From: JAWWPY01 sp964412845
Lineage (GTDB): Bacteria > Actinomycetota > Actinomycetes > Streptosporangiales > Streptosporangiaceae
NCBI GenBank assembly: GCA_964412845.1
Contig: CAYPQM010000001.1
Span: 1 to 64,000, forward strand
Direction of reading: 5' to 3'
Length of the DNA stretch: 64,000 bases
Shown here in pieces: positions 41,085-50,852 of the stretch. The notes beneath the pieces were generated by a model, which saw only the letters and a list, made by a program, of their open reading frames with translations, made no database searches and was not told the origin of the DNA. Each line of letters begins with the position of its first letter. The stretch's first letter is position 1. The position numbers were made by a program, and so were the translations under genes.

Positions 41085-42443
41085 TCAGCTGCGGGCGTTG
41101 ACCAGCGCCGGGGGGTCGAACGGGAGGTAGGGATCGAACGCGCCCAGCCCGGTCGCGGCCGCGGCGGCGTTCAGCGCGCCGGGCTGGGTCACGGTGCCCC
41201 AGCGCCCGGTGTCCAGCCGGTGCTCCAGCGCGCGCAGGGCGGCGATGTAACCGGCCGGCTGGAAATTGCAGTGCCCGGTCGTATCCACGAAGGCTTGCCG
41301 GAACAGGGACGATGAGCCGGACCCGGTGACCCGCTGCCGGTACCAGTTCTCCTGCTCGATCGGGACGAGCTGGTCATCAATGGTGTGGATGTCGAGCTCG
41401 GGCACGGACAGGTGCCCGGTGACCATCGAGGTCCGGCCGAGGGTGGCGATGGCCCCAGGATCTGCGGTGACGTCGGCGTGGCGGGTCAGGGTGGCGAGGT
41501 CGCGGTCCAGGCTGAGTCCCGCGGCCCGGTAGAGGGACCGCACCTCGGGCAGGAAGCTGCTCCGCTCCAGCACCTGGGCATAGTTGACGCCCTTGGTGAA
41601 GGAGCTGTTGCCGCCCGCGGCGAGCTCGATCTGGTAGCGCCCCGTCATGATGAAGGTCAGCACGAAGCTGGTCAGCTCGTCGGCCTGCTGCTGCTCCTGC
41701 GCCGGGTAGTCGGCCGCCGCGGGTGGCGCCGCACCGCTGAACCAGGTCGGCTCGTTGAGCAGCGCCGCGCCGAGGGCGATCCGGGCCCGGCCCTGGGCGG
41801 TCGACTGGGCGCTGGCCGTCACGGCCGTCAGGGCCGCCGCCGCCACGCTGGCCTGACCGGCTGTCGCGTACCGCACCAGCTGGATGGGCCGACTGGGGGC
41901 CAGCAATTCGTTAAGTGCGTATTCGCCGTCGAGCTGGTAGTTGTTGAGGCTCAGCGCGCCGGCCACCAGCCCGCAGGTGGTCAGCGTCCCGCCGATCCGG
42001 CCCCGGGCGTCCTGTGTCTCTTCCGCGCTGACCAGGCCGCCCATCGAGGTGCCCCAGGCAATCGTCCGGCGCGGCCGCCCGGTGATCTGCTCCGCGGCAG
42101 CCAGCGAGGCGAACTGGTCCGCGGTGGCCGACGCGAGCGCCCACCAGGATGGGCCCGAGTAGGACGATCCGACCAGCGCGTACCCGAGGCCGAGCAGGTC
42201 AGCCTGCGTCGTCGGGTCGGGGGCGTCCTGCGCGGCCAGCGGGCCGAACCCGTGGCTGTACAGGATGATCGTGCCGTTCCAGGATGCGGGCACGTCCGCG
42301 ACCCAGGTCGCGCCGTCGGCGAGCGAGCCCGTGTAGTGCCCGCTGGCGGGGGTGGCGGCCGCGGCGCTCGGCGCGGCGGAGGCCATGACGAAGGTGACCG
42401 CAGTGGCGGCGATGGCGATGCGGGACAGGCGTTGGCGGGGCAT
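41085..42443 (-). CDS. Secreted alpha/beta hydrolase
   Basis: 452 residues. Signal peptide 1 to ~30 (RLSRIAIAATAVTFVMASAAPSAAAA). Nucleophile S133 in GTSMGG within the alpha/beta hydrolase elbow; oxyanion region LYSHGFGP; a later acidic residue in IHTIDDQLVP and a His in DTTGHCNF complete a plausible triad. AGAGGA before ATG 42443; longer frame upstream is ignored. Likely an extracellular esterase or tannase/feruloyl-type enzyme. Confidence 0.85.
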   Translation of the reverse strand: MPRQRLSRIAIAATAVTFVMASAAPSAAAATPASGHYTGSLADGATWVADVPASWNGTIILYSHGFGPLAAQDAPDPTTQADLLGLGYALVGSSYSGPSWWALASATADQFASLAAAEQITGRPRRTIAWGTSMGGLVSAEETQDARGRIGGTLTTCGLVAGALSLNNYQLDGEYALNELLAPSRPIQLVRYATAGQASVAAAALTAVTASAQSTAQGRARIALGAALLNEPTWFSGAAPPAAADYPAQEQQQADELTSFVLTFIMTGRYQIELAAGGNSSFTKGVNYAQVLERSSFLPEVRSLYRAAGLSLDRDLATLTRHADVTADPGAIATLGRTSMVTGHLSVPELDIHTIDDQLVPIEQENWYRQRVTGSGSSSLFRQAFVDTTGHCNFQPAGYIAALRALEHRLDTGRWGTVTQPGALNAAAAATGLGAFDPYLPFDPPALVNARS

Positions 42444-42554
42444 CTGAGGTCCTCTCCGGCGAGGAACGCTGATGCGCCAGAGATTCTCACAAGACCGGCC
42501 AGATGTACAGGTTTCCTGTTGAACAGGATGCCGTACCACCAGCGCCCGCTGAGA

Positions 42555-43040
42555 TCAGTGCGGGGGTCCGTCGGACAGCGCGACCCGGCATGCGTACAGG
42601 TACCGGCGCAGCTCCCCGACTTGCTGGTCGGTGAGGCCGGACAGCATCCGGCGTTCCAGGTCCTTGACCTTGCCCCGGTACCGGCGGATCAGGGCGCGCC
42701 CGTCCGAGGTGAGGCCGATGACCAGCCGGCGGCGGTCGGCCGGATCACGGTGCCGCTCGATCAGCCCGCGGGCTTCGAGCGTCGTCACCATGTCCGCCAT
42801 GCTCTGCGTGGTGACGAACGAATTGCGGGCCAGCTGGGCCGAGGTCAGGTCGGGGTGCCGCTCCAAGACGGTCAGCGCGGTGTACTGCAGGGCGGTGATC
42901 TCGGCGGGCTTCAGCAGGTCATCGAGGTGCGACCGGACGGCCAGTTCGACCTGCTTCTGCAGGTAGAGCATCGTCGCCTCGGCGGGCCGCGCGGCACGGG
43001 GCCCGCGGCGCGGGGGCGAAGCATCCTGCTCGCTCGGCAT
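42555..43040 (-). CDS. MarR-family regulator
   Basis: 161 residues: LQYTALTVLERHPDLTSAQLARNSFVTTQSMADMVTTLEARGLIERHRDPADRRRLVIGLT (read in parts) is the MarR winged helix with the DxRR wing. It starts 3 bp after the LLM oxidoreductase stop, so the two are cotranscribed and it may respond to a substrate of that enzyme. Confidence 0.9.
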   Translation of the reverse strand: MPSEQDASPPRRGPRAARPAEATMLYLQKQVELAVRSHLDDLLKPAEITALQYTALTVLERHPDLTSAQLARNSFVTTQSMADMVTTLEARGLIERHRDPADRRRLVIGLTSDGRALIRRYRGKVKDLERRMLSGLTDQQVGELRRYLYACRVALSDGPPH

Positions 43041-43043
43041 CGC

Positions 43044-43916
43044 TTACGTCCGGAGGCCGAGCGCCCCTGCCACCTCGGCGAGCACCGCCAGGTGGCCATC
43101 GACGGCGCCCAGCCCGGCGCCCATCGTGTTGACCGACAGGTGCGTGGCCCCAGCCTCGCGCCAACTGACCGCCTGCTGCACCACCGTCGCGGTGCCGCCC
43201 GGCACGCTCCAGCTCACCCGGCCTTCCATGCCGAGCCCCGACGGATCCCGCCCGGCCTGGCGGGCGGCGGCGGCCACGATGGCGAACGCCTCGTCCAGCT
43301 TCGGCCCCGGTGGCACCTGGGGAAACCAGCCGTCGGCCAGCCGGCCGACTCGCTCGTAGGCCCGCGGCGACTGCGCCCCGAACCACACCGGAATCGGGCG
43401 CTGTACCGGCAGTGGCGCCAGGCCCGCCGCCGTGACCTGCTCGTAGTCGCCGTCGAAGGTGACACTCTGCTCGGTCCACAGCCGGCGCAGCAGCGCGATC
43501 TGCTCCTCGATGCGGCGGCCCCGGTTCGAGAAGTCCTGGCCGAGCGCCTGGTACTCGACCGCGTTCCAGCCCAGCCCGACGCCGAGCCGGAAGCGGCCCC
43601 CGGTGAGCAGGTCAACCTCCGCGGCCTGCTTCGCCACCAGGGCGGTCTGCCGCTGCGGCAGGATGATGATCCCGGTGACCAGTTCGAGCGAGGTGATCCC
43701 AGCCAGGTAGCCGAACAGGACCATCGGCTCGTGGAAGGTCGTGTGCACGTCATACGGGCCGGTCCACGGCGCGTGCGCCTGCGGGTCAGCGCCCAGGACG
43801 TGGTCATAGGCGAGGACGTGCGTGAAGCCAAGCTCCTCGACCCGCTGCGCGTACCCGCGCACCGCGCCCATGTCCGGGCCGATCTCGGTCTGGGGGAACA
43901 CCACGCCTATCCGCAT
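43044..43916 (-). CDS. LLM-class F420-dependent oxidoreductase
   Basis: 290-residue TIM-barrel enzyme: MRIGVVFPQTEIG, YDHVLG, LVTGIIILPQRQTALVAKQAAEVDLLTGGRFRLGVGLGWNAVEYQALG (read in parts) are signature stretches of F420-dependent (luciferase-like) oxidoreductases of the Rv2161c-like kind. ATG 43916 fits the family N-terminus. Implies coenzyme F420 in the host. Substrate unknown. Confidence 0.9.
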   Translation of the reverse strand: MRIGVVFPQTEIGPDMGAVRGYAQRVEELGFTHVLAYDHVLGADPQAHAPWTGPYDVHTTFHEPMVLFGYLAGITSLELVTGIIILPQRQTALVAKQAAEVDLLTGGRFRLGVGLGWNAVEYQALGQDFSNRGRRIEEQIALLRRLWTEQSVTFDGDYEQVTAAGLAPLPVQRPIPVWFGAQSPRAYERVGRLADGWFPQVPPGPKLDEAFAIVAAAARQAGRDPSGLGMEGRVSWSVPGGTATVVQQAVSWREAGATHLSVNTMGAGLGAVDGHLAVLAEVAGALGLRT

Positions 43917-44116
43917 GGTGCCAGTTATACCTGGTGGGTCGCGGGGCGCCGCCGGACGTGGCCGCGGCCAGACGTGGCGGCTGCGCAGACTGTCCAGGTC
44001 GGCGCGAGCCCGGCGCACTCCTGCGGATAGCCGTCCAGCCCGCACGCCGCCGCCCCGCAGGCCGGTGCGGCGCAGACGCTGGCTGAGCGCGGACCATCTG
44101 TGACAGCGTTCAGGTC

Positions 44117-47100
44117 ATGAGCGCCAGTGTGGTGAGCCCCGTCTTCGTGGGCCGCCGCGATGAGATGGCGTCGCTGGCCGCACCGATGCAGCGCGCCCAC
44201 GGCGGTAGCGCCGCCTTCGCTCTCGTCGGCGGTGAGGCCGGCGTGGGCAAGACCCGCCTGGTCGAGGAGCTGGCCGTCCAGGCGTCTGATGCCGGGTTCA
44301 CCGTGCTCGTCGGCCATTGCATCGAACTCGGCGCCGAGGGCCTGCCGCTCGCCCCGCTCGTCGACGCACTGCGCGCGCTGGCGCGCAGTACCCCGGCGGA
44401 CGAACTCGCCGAGTTGCTCGGCCCGGCCCGGCGCGGGCTGGCCCGGCTGCTGCCCGAGCTCGACCCGGACGCGGCGGCCGGCCTGCCCGCCGACGACGTC
44501 CAAGCCGGCCAGCTGCTTGAGCTGGTGCTCGGGCTGATTGGCAGGCTCGGTGCCGCCCGGCCCGTCATGATCGTTCTCGAAGACCTGCACTGGGCCGATC
44601 AGTCCACCCTGGAACTGCTGGCCTTCCTGGTCAGGTCGCTGCGTCACGCCCGGGTGCTGCTGATCGCCACGTACCGTTCCGACGAGTTGCACCGGCGGCA
44701 TCCGTTGCGGCCGCTGATCACGAGCTGGGAACGGGTACGGTCAGTCCACCGCGTCGAACTGCCGCGCTTCGAGCGTGACGAGGTCGCTGCCCTGCTGTCC
44801 GCGATCCTGGCCGAGCAGCCCGCGCCCGAACTGGTCGACCTGGTGTGCGACCGTTCTGGAGGCAACGCGTTCCTGGTCGAGGAACTCGCCGGGATCGTCC
44901 GGGCCGGAGGAGATCCGGCCGACCTGCCACCGTCGCTGCGGGACGTCTTGCTGAGCCGCATCGACTCGCTTGGCCCAGCGGCCCAGCTCCTGCTGCGCAC
45001 CGCCTCGGTGGCCGGCCGGGGGGTAGCTGACCGCCTGCTGGCCCGGGTCGCTGGCCTCGATGAACCCGTGCTCTTCGGCGCGCTGCGCGAGGCCGTGGAG
45101 AGCCACCTGCTGGTAGTGGACGAGACCGGGCGCGGCTACGCGTTCCGGCACGCGCTCGCCCGGGACGCCGTCTACGAGGACATGCTGCCCGGCGAGCGGG
45201 TCCGGCTGCACGCCGCGTACGGCGCGGCGCTGGCCGGCGATCCGGGGCTCGCCGAGGACGAGGCCGCCGTACCAGCGGCGCTGGCCCACCACTGGTACGC
45301 CGCGCTGGATCTGCCGCTGGCATTGTCCGCGTCCATCACGGCGGCTGGCCAGGCCATGGCCTCGTATGCGCCGACCGAGGCGCTCCAGCATCTCGAACGG
45401 GCGCTGCAGATCTGGCCGCGGGTCCCGGACGCGGGGCAGCGCACCGGCCTCGATCAGGCCGAGGTGACCAGGCTCGCGGCGGACGCCGCCTCCCGGGCCG
45501 GCGCCGTCGACCGGGCGGTGTCCTTGCTCGACCAGGCCCTGACTGAGCTTCCCGATGATGACGACGTCGTCCGCCGCGCGCTGCTGATGGACCGCCGCGC
45601 GCTCGCGCTGCGTAATGTCGGCCGCGAGGCAGAGACCATCAGCGCGCTGGAGCAGGCGCTGGCGTTGCTTCCGGCCGATCAGACGACACGGGCCCACGCG
45701 GTCGTCCTGTCATCCCTGGCCAGTTCCCTGATTCACATCACCGATCCGGCCCGGGCGGCCCGGATCGCGCAGCGCGCGGTGCAGGCGGCCCGCACGGCCG
45801 GTGCGGCGGCAGAGGAGGCCGACGCCTGCATCACCCTCGGTCTCGCCCGCTGTTATCTCGACCGCGCTGAGGACGGACTCGATGACCTCCGGGCCGGCCT
45901 TCGCCTGGCGAGCGGCCTCGATGCCACGGCGATCGCCCTGCGCGGCTTCGTCAACCTCTCCGACGCGCTGGAGCTTCTCGGCAGGCACGCGGAGGCGGCC
46001 CAGGTGGCCCGGGAAGGCATTGACCTGGCCTCGCGCGTGGGCCTGTCCCGGACCCTGGGCGCCTACCTCACCGGCAACCTGGTCGAGCCACTGCTGCGGC
46101 TGGGTCAATGGGATGACGCCGAGCGGCTGATCACCCAGTCGCTGTCGACCCTGCCTGAGGGCGTCTACGGCGGCACGCTGCTCCAGCTCCGCGCCGAGCT
46201 GGCTGCACTGCGCGGCCGGTACCCAGACGCCAGCCGAGAGCTCCGGGCCGCCACGCAGACGCTGGGCGGGACGAAAGACCCCCAGTTCACCCTGACGTTC
46301 TTGCACACCGAGACGGCGATCAGGTACGGCCAAGGGGACTTCACCGCAGCCCGGGCGAAGCTCACGGAAGGGCTGGCCGCCATGTCGGCCCCTTGGTCCG
46401 CCCGCTACGTCTGGCCGTTGCTGTGGCTGGGCATGCGCATCGAAGCTGATGACGCCACTCGTTCCCGCGATCGTCACGAGGCCATCACGGATGAGAGCAG
46501 CGAACACTGCCGGTGGCTGGTACGGCTCTCCGGAGAGCTGACCGCCCTGAGCCCCGCGGCCCGCGGCTACCAGGCGCTGGTCGCCGCCGAGCAGGCCCGG
46601 GTGACCGGCACAGACGACGGGCGGACATGGCTGACCGCCGTGCGCGCGTGGCGCCTGGCGGACGAACCGTACCCGCTGGCCTACGCCCTGCTGCGGCTGG
46701 CTGAAGTGCATACCGCCACCGGCGACCGGCAGGCCGCCGCCGACGCGGTCGCCGAAGCTCACGCCACCGCGCGCCGGATCGGGGCGGCCTCGCTGGCCGA
46801 CGAGGCCGCGGCACTGGCCCGCCGCGCCCGCCTCAGCCTGGACGACCCGCGCGGCCCCGGCGCTGGCCCGGACGACGGTCCCCGGGCAGCCAACGGCAGC
46901 CCGGGGGGCCCGCCTGATGCGGTAGACGAGCTCGCCCGCTTCGGGCTGACCGACCGGGAACGAGAGGTGCTTATGCTGCTCGCTGCCGGGCGGTCGAATC
47001 CCCAGATTGCCCGCGCCTTGTTCATCAGCCCCAAGACCGCCAGCGTGCACGTTTCCAACATCCTCAGCAAGCTTGGCGTAACCGGCCGGATCGAAGCCGC

Positions 47101-47158
47101 GGCCGTCGCACACCGGCTTGGCGTGGCCGATCACGCCGGGCCGGCCCCGGAAGGCTGA
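44117..47158 (+). CDS. LAL-type LuxR regulator (AAA ATPase + HTH)
   Basis: 1013 residues. FVGRRDEMASLAAP opening, Walker A GGEAGVGKT (38-46), Walker B MIVLEDLHWAD, TPR-like helices to ~900 and a LuxR HTH (LTDREREVLMLLAAGRSNPQIARALFISPKTASVHVSNILSKLGV, in parts). Divergent from the LLM-MarR pair across 200 bp. A second giant LuxR in 6 kb; not closely alike to the first outside the motifs. Confidence 0.92.
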   Translation: MSASVVSPVFVGRRDEMASLAAPMQRAHGGSAAFALVGGEAGVGKTRLVEELAVQASDAGFTVLVGHCIELGAEGLPLAPLVDALRALARSTPADELAELLGPARRGLARLLPELDPDAAAGLPADDVQAGQLLELVLGLIGRLGAARPVMIVLEDLHWADQSTLELLAFLVRSLRHARVLLIATYRSDELHRRHPLRPLITSWERVRSVHRVELPRFERDEVAALLSAILAEQPAPELVDLVCDRSGGNAFLVEELAGIVRAGGDPADLPPSLRDVLLSRIDSLGPAAQLLLRTASVAGRGVADRLLARVAGLDEPVLFGALREAVESHLLVVDETGRGYAFRHALARDAVYEDMLPGERVRLHAAYGAALAGDPGLAEDEAAVPAALAHHWYAALDLPLALSASITAAGQAMASYAPTEALQHLERALQIWPRVPDAGQRTGLDQAEVTRLAADAASRAGAVDRAVSLLDQALTELPDDDDVVRRALLMDRRALALRNVGREAETISALEQALALLPADQTTRAHAVVLSSLASSLIHITDPARAARIAQRAVQAARTAGAAAEEADACITLGLARCYLDRAEDGLDDLRAGLRLASGLDATAIALRGFVNLSDALELLGRHAEAAQVAREGIDLASRVGLSRTLGAYLTGNLVEPLLRLGQWDDAERLITQSLSTLPEGVYGGTLLQLRAELAALRGRYPDASRELRAATQTLGGTKDPQFTLTFLHTETAIRYGQGDFTAARAKLTEGLAAMSAPWSARYVWPLLWLGMRIEADDATRSRDRHEAITDESSEHCRWLVRLSGELTALSPAARGYQALVAAEQARVTGTDDGRTWLTAVRAWRLADEPYPLAYALLRLAEVHTATGDRQAAADAVAEAHATARRIGAASLADEAAALARRARLSLDDPRGPGAGPDDGPRAANGSPGGPPDAVDELARFGLTDREREVLMLLAAGRSNPQIARALFISPKTASVHVSNILSKLGVTGRIEAAAVAHRLGVADHAGPAPEG

Positions 47159-47343
47159 TCACACCGGGCCGGCCGCGCACGGCTAAGGCCGCTGAAACCC
47201 GAAGCCCTGGGAACGTAAGGCCCCGAGAAGCTGAGACGCCGCAAATCTGAGGCCCGCGAGGCCGCCCACTAAGGCGGCAACCCGATGTGCGCCCCCACCC
47301 CTTAGCCCGACCGTGAAGGTAACGGATCGATAGGGAAAGGGAC

Positions 47344-48627
47344 GTGAACCTGATGAACATGGTGCAGAACGCGGCGACGGGCACCATCCGCGCATCGCTG
47401 CGCTACCCGGCGTTCCGCCGGCTGCTGTCGGCGCTGGCCGTGTCGCAGATCGGCGACTGGATGTACAACCTGGCCCTGGTGGCCCTGGTCTACAGCCGCA
47501 CGCACTCCGCGGCCTGGGTCGGCGTCAGCACCGCCGCCCGCGTCGTGCCCATCGTCGTGCTCGGCCCGCTCGGCGGCGCTATCGCCGACCGGTTCGACCG
47601 GCGGCTGATCATGATCGTCTCGGATCTCGCCCGGCTGGCGCTCATGCTGCTGCTGGCGCTCGTCGCCGCGACGCACCTGCCGATCCTGCTCGCGCCGGTG
47701 ATCGCCGCGGCGGCCACCGCGGCCGCTGCGCCGTACCTCGGCTGCGTCGCGGCCACCACCCCGCGGCTGGTCGACGACGCAGACCTGCCCGGCGCGAACG
47801 CGGCCCGGTCGGCGGTCACCGCCGTCGGCGTCGTGGCCGGGCCCGCGCTGGGGGGTGTGCTGCTGCTGTTCGGGCCACCCGTGCTGGCGTTCCTGATGAA
47901 CGCGGTCACCTTCGGGTTGTCCGCGCTCGCGGTCATCTCGATCCCAGCCGGGCCTGCCTTCCGGCCCGCCGGGTCGGCGTCGGGCCGGTCCGGCTTCGTG
48001 AGCGGGATCAAGGCCGGCGCGGCGGCGTTGCGGTCCCGCCCCGAGGCGCTCCGGCTGGTCGGCGCGGACATCATGTGCAGCCTGCTCTACGGCATGCAGA
48101 CCGTCCTGCTGCTGGTGGTCGCCCGCCGCATCGGCCTCGGCGCGGACGGCTACGGATACCTGTTCGCCGGAATCGGGGCGGGCGGCCTGGCCGGCACCGC
48201 CCTGGCCGGCCGGGTGACCCGGTGGCGCCATCCCCGCCTGCTGCTCGCCGCCGCCCTGGCCGCCGTCGGGCTCCCCATGCCTCTGCTCGCACTGATCACC
48301 TGGCCGGCCGCGGCCGTCGGCATGGCGGCAGTTACCGGCGCAGGAGCCATCCTGGTCGAGATCCTCACCGAGACCGGCCTGCAGCGGACGCTCGATGACG
48401 AGGTGTTCGGCCGGGCCTACGGCCTGGCGCTGCCTGCCTCGCTCGGCGGCATCGTCGTGGGATCACTGGTCGCGCCCTTGCTCGTGGCCATATTCGGCGG
48501 GCGCGGGGCGCTCGTTGTTGCCGGGGCAGCCGTGCTCTCTTACGCATTCGCGGCGCTGCGGCGGCCGGCCGCCAGGCCAGTCACGCAGTCTTCAGCTCAG
48601 CAAGAGCTTGCCTGGCCTCTTTCCTAA
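47344..48627 (+). CDS. MFS transporter
   Basis: 427 residues with 12 predicted helices: FRRLLSALAVSQIGDWMYNLALVALVYSRTHS, GGAIADRFDRRLIMIVSDLARLALML (motif A) and GANAARSAVTAVGVVAGPALGG. Resembles MFS exporters of the MefA/SV2-like kind, as does the 18.4-kb transporter. GTG 47344 lies close to AAAGGG; ATG 47353 is the alternative. The 3' 47 bp overlap the antisense S41 remnant. Confidence 0.85.
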   Translation: MNLMNMVQNAATGTIRASLRYPAFRRLLSALAVSQIGDWMYNLALVALVYSRTHSAAWVGVSTAARVVPIVVLGPLGGAIADRFDRRLIMIVSDLARLALMLLLALVAATHLPILLAPVIAAAATAAAAPYLGCVAATTPRLVDDADLPGANAARSAVTAVGVVAGPALGGVLLLFGPPVLAFLMNAVTFGLSALAVISIPAGPAFRPAGSASGRSGFVSGIKAGAAALRSRPEALRLVGADIMCSLLYGMQTVLLLVVARRIGLGADGYGYLFAGIGAGGLAGTALAGRVTRWRHPRLLLAAALAAVGLPMPLLALITWPAAAVGMAAVTGAGAILVEILTETGLQRTLDDEVFGRAYGLALPASLGGIVVGSLVAPLLVAIFGGRGALVVAGAAVLSYAFAALRRPAARPVTQSSAQQELAWPLS

Positions 48628-48790
48628 CCTGCTTACGCGCCCCCTGGCCGCCGAACCGCAGGACGTCGGCCAGGGCCAGGGCGTAGGCCGCGTCGAAAGC
48701 CTGCCCGGCCGGCACCGGGACATCCGGCTGGACGCCGGTGCCCTCCCAGTTGGCACCGGATACCGGGTCAACCGCTTCCTGCGGTGGCAC
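48581..48790 (-). pseudogene. C-terminal remnant of an S41 (TSPc) peptidase
   Basis: An open stretch encoding VDPVSGANWEGTGVQPDVPVP, then AFDAAYALALADVLRFGG and a Lys/Arg-rich end. This is the C-terminal tail found in bacterial S41/TSP C-terminal peptidases (NP-x-T-x-NWEGTGV-x-PDVPV). Nothing of the catalytic domain is present and two in-frame TGA codons lie about 28 nt upstream, with the DUF427 gene starting opposite. It is a broken 3' fragment left by deletion. It overlaps the 3' end of the MFS gene antisense. Confidence 0.65.
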
Positions 48791-48848
48791 GCCCGGGCAT
48801 CTGGGGTCTGGCTGGAATCATCACCGCCACCGGGAGGTTGGCACAGGC

Positions 48849-49217
48849 ATGGCTTCAGGACACACGATCACGATCACCCCCACCGCGCTGCACGTCGAGG
48901 TCACCCTCAACGGAGAGACACTGGCGGTATCCGACCGGCCGGTCCTGCTGACCGAGACAGGGCTGCCCACCCGCTACTACCTGCCGCGCGAGGACGTCCG
49001 GACCGAGCTGCTCCGGCCCACCAGCAGCGAGACCACCTGCCCGTTCAAGGGCCAGGCCTCGTACTGGTCGGTCCAGGTCGGCGACGAGCTGCACGACGAT
49101 CTCGTCTGGAGCTACCAGACGCCCATACCCCAGGCTGCGGGGATCAGCGGGCTCATGTGCTTCTACGCCGGGCGAGTCGAGCTGACCGTCGACGGCGAGC
49201 GCCAGCCGGCCCGGTAA
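48849..49217 (+). CDS. DUF427 protein
   Basis: 122 residues: ITPTALHVEVTLNGETLAVSDRPVLLTETGLPTRYYLPREDV and TTCPFKGQASYWSVQVGDELHDDLVWSYQTPIP (read in parts) are the DUF427 signature. ATG 48849; a short lead upstream in frame is disregarded. Function of the family unknown. Confidence 0.88.
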   Translation: MASGHTITITPTALHVEVTLNGETLAVSDRPVLLTETGLPTRYYLPREDVRTELLRPTSSETTCPFKGQASYWSVQVGDELHDDLVWSYQTPIPQAAGISGLMCFYAGRVELTVDGERQPAR

Positions 49218-49288
49218 GCACGGTCCCGGCCAGGCCGCGACCGCCAAGCTGCGATCCGGCAGGCGGCGACCCGGCAGGCGCCGCGGGC

Positions 49289-50608
49289 TTAGGCGATCTC
49301 ACCCCCGCGGGCCGAGGGCTCAGCGCTGCGCCGCCACCGCCAGGCCAGCAGGACTTGCAGCACGCCGATTCCGGCGATGACCGGCTGGAGGAAGAAGAAG
49401 CGCTGCAGCACCAGCAGCTGAACGAGAATCCAGGCCACCAGCGCCGCGCCCGCCAGGTAACCGGCAGCACGGGCCCACCGGTTCGACACCAGGATCAGCG
49501 CCAGCAGCACCAGTTGCGGAACCGCGACTCCGATCAGCAAGGCGAGCCCGGGCAGCCGCCAACCGGTAAACGGCGTACCGCTCAGCCAGCTCAGCGGCAT
49601 GCCAAACCCGTCGCGCAGCAACTCGATGCCGCCGAAGACCGAACTCGCTCCCGCGAGCAGGGCCATGACGGCCAGAGCCCAGCCGGCCCAGCCACGGCGG
49701 CCCGCGGCCGACACATCGCGCCGCGCCGCCGCCGGCATGCCGCGCATCAAGAAGTAGACCGGGACCAGCCCGATCAGGGCCAGCACCGCGAAGGCTGGGA
49801 CGAGGGCCGCCGACACCACCGCCGAGGCCGGGGCCGCCGCATGCCCGTACCACTGGTCGACGGCGACGCTCAGGCTCTCGATGACCCACATGACCAGGCC
49901 CGCACCCGCGATCAGGTAGCCCAGCGGCCTGCGCGCCCACAGCCAGGCCCCGGCCGCCGCCATCAGGGGCAGCCAGAGGGCCAGATCCTGAACGAACACC
50001 ACGCTCGTGGTCAGGCCGGTGCCGCGCAGGAAGGCCGGCGGTCCGCCGCTGAGCACCGCGGGCAGGATCCGGCTCACCCAGGCGGCGGAATTGAGCCCGA
50101 CGATGACCCAGACATAGCTGGCGATCAGGCGCACCGGGGCCCGCGGCGAGAACCGGCGGCCGAGCGCGCGGATGTCGGCCTGCCGCAGCAACGCGGCGAC
50201 AGACCAGGCCGACAGCGCGAGCATCGCGAGATACAGCGGGAACAACCGGTTGAACGGCGTCGAGAAAGCGAACATCAACGAGTTATAGAGCAGGAACGCG
50301 GTTGCCCCCAGCCACGTCAGCACGGCAGCCGCCGACCCGCGCGAGGCCAGCACCATGGAGCCGGCCAGCAGCGGCAGGCCGGCCAGCACGACCACCAGCG
50401 CAGTTCCCCGCGCTGAGCCATTCATGACCGCCGTACCCCGCAAGACGTCCGGGACCAGGAATGTCAGCAGCGAGCCGGCCGCCGCGACCAGGGCCAGCGC
50501 GGCCGACAGCCAGTACGCGATTCCGGCGGGCGGGATAACCCGCTCGGCGACGTCATCTGCTGGCCCCGGAACAGCCGTCGGTGCCAATACTGCTGTCACG
50601 GCTCTCAC
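49289..50608 (-). CDS. Polytopic membrane protein
   Basis: 439 residues with about 11-12 hydrophobic helices, e.g. GIAYWLSAALALVAAAGSLLTFL, LYLAMLALSAWSVAAL, PLMAAAGAWLWARRP, GWAGWALAVMALLAGASSVFGG. GTG start with AAGGG 5 nt upstream. No transporter motif recognised; could be an uncharacterised integral membrane sensor. Confidence 0.75.
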   Translation of the reverse strand: MRAVTAVLAPTAVPGPADDVAERVIPPAGIAYWLSAALALVAAAGSLLTFLVPDVLRGTAVMNGSARGTALVVVLAGLPLLAGSMVLASRGSAAAVLTWLGATAFLLYNSLMFAFSTPFNRLFPLYLAMLALSAWSVAALLRQADIRALGRRFSPRAPVRLIASYVWVIVGLNSAAWVSRILPAVLSGGPPAFLRGTGLTTSVVFVQDLALWLPLMAAAGAWLWARRPLGYLIAGAGLVMWVIESLSVAVDQWYGHAAAPASAVVSAALVPAFAVLALIGLVPVYFLMRGMPAAARRDVSAAGRRGWAGWALAVMALLAGASSVFGGIELLRDGFGMPLSWLSGTPFTGWRLPGLALLIGVAVPQLVLLALILVSNRWARAAGYLAGAALVAWILVQLLVLQRFFFLQPVIAGIGVLQVLLAWRWRRSAEPSARGGEIA

Positions 50609-50813
50609 CCCGCCCTTCAGCCGTTGATCTGCTGCCGATGCTGGCCGATGTCATCAACGTTGGCACCGGGCCGGGGCAGCAGGGAAGGGAACGCCGTCCC
50701 CCCGGTCAAGGGCCTTCGGCCTCGGTTTCGGCAGGCCGCGCTGGACGATCCCGGCCGATGGGGGCCCGCGCTCAGAACCAGGTTTCGCTACCGGTGGCCC
50801 GCCGCCAAGTCAC

Positions 50814-50846
50814 TGTCTAGACAATAACTGTTATGACAGTTATATT
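50814..50846 (+). promoter_or_regulatory. MarR operator within a leaderless promoter
   Basis: TGTCTAGACA (50814-50823) is a 10-bp palindrome, followed directly by ATAACTGT-TATG-ACAGTTAT (50824-50843) with perfect 8-bp arms. Candidate -35 TAGACA (50818-50823), 17-bp spacer, -10 TATATT (50841-50846). The start would fall at about 50852, one base from the ATG at 50853, so the transcript is probably leaderless. The operator lies between -35 and -10. Confidence 0.7.
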
Positions 50847-50852
50847 GCGGCC

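Noticed and set aside
41385..44030. An 881-codon open frame on the plus strand
   Set aside because: It is antisense to the secreted hydrolase, MarR and LLM genes, which carry clear family motifs; its translation has no recognisable domain and reflects third-position GC bias.
48395..50416. A 673-codon plus-strand frame
   Set aside because: Overlaps the DUF427 gene in another frame and is antisense to a polytopic membrane protein; the product is low-complexity Arg/Gln/His.
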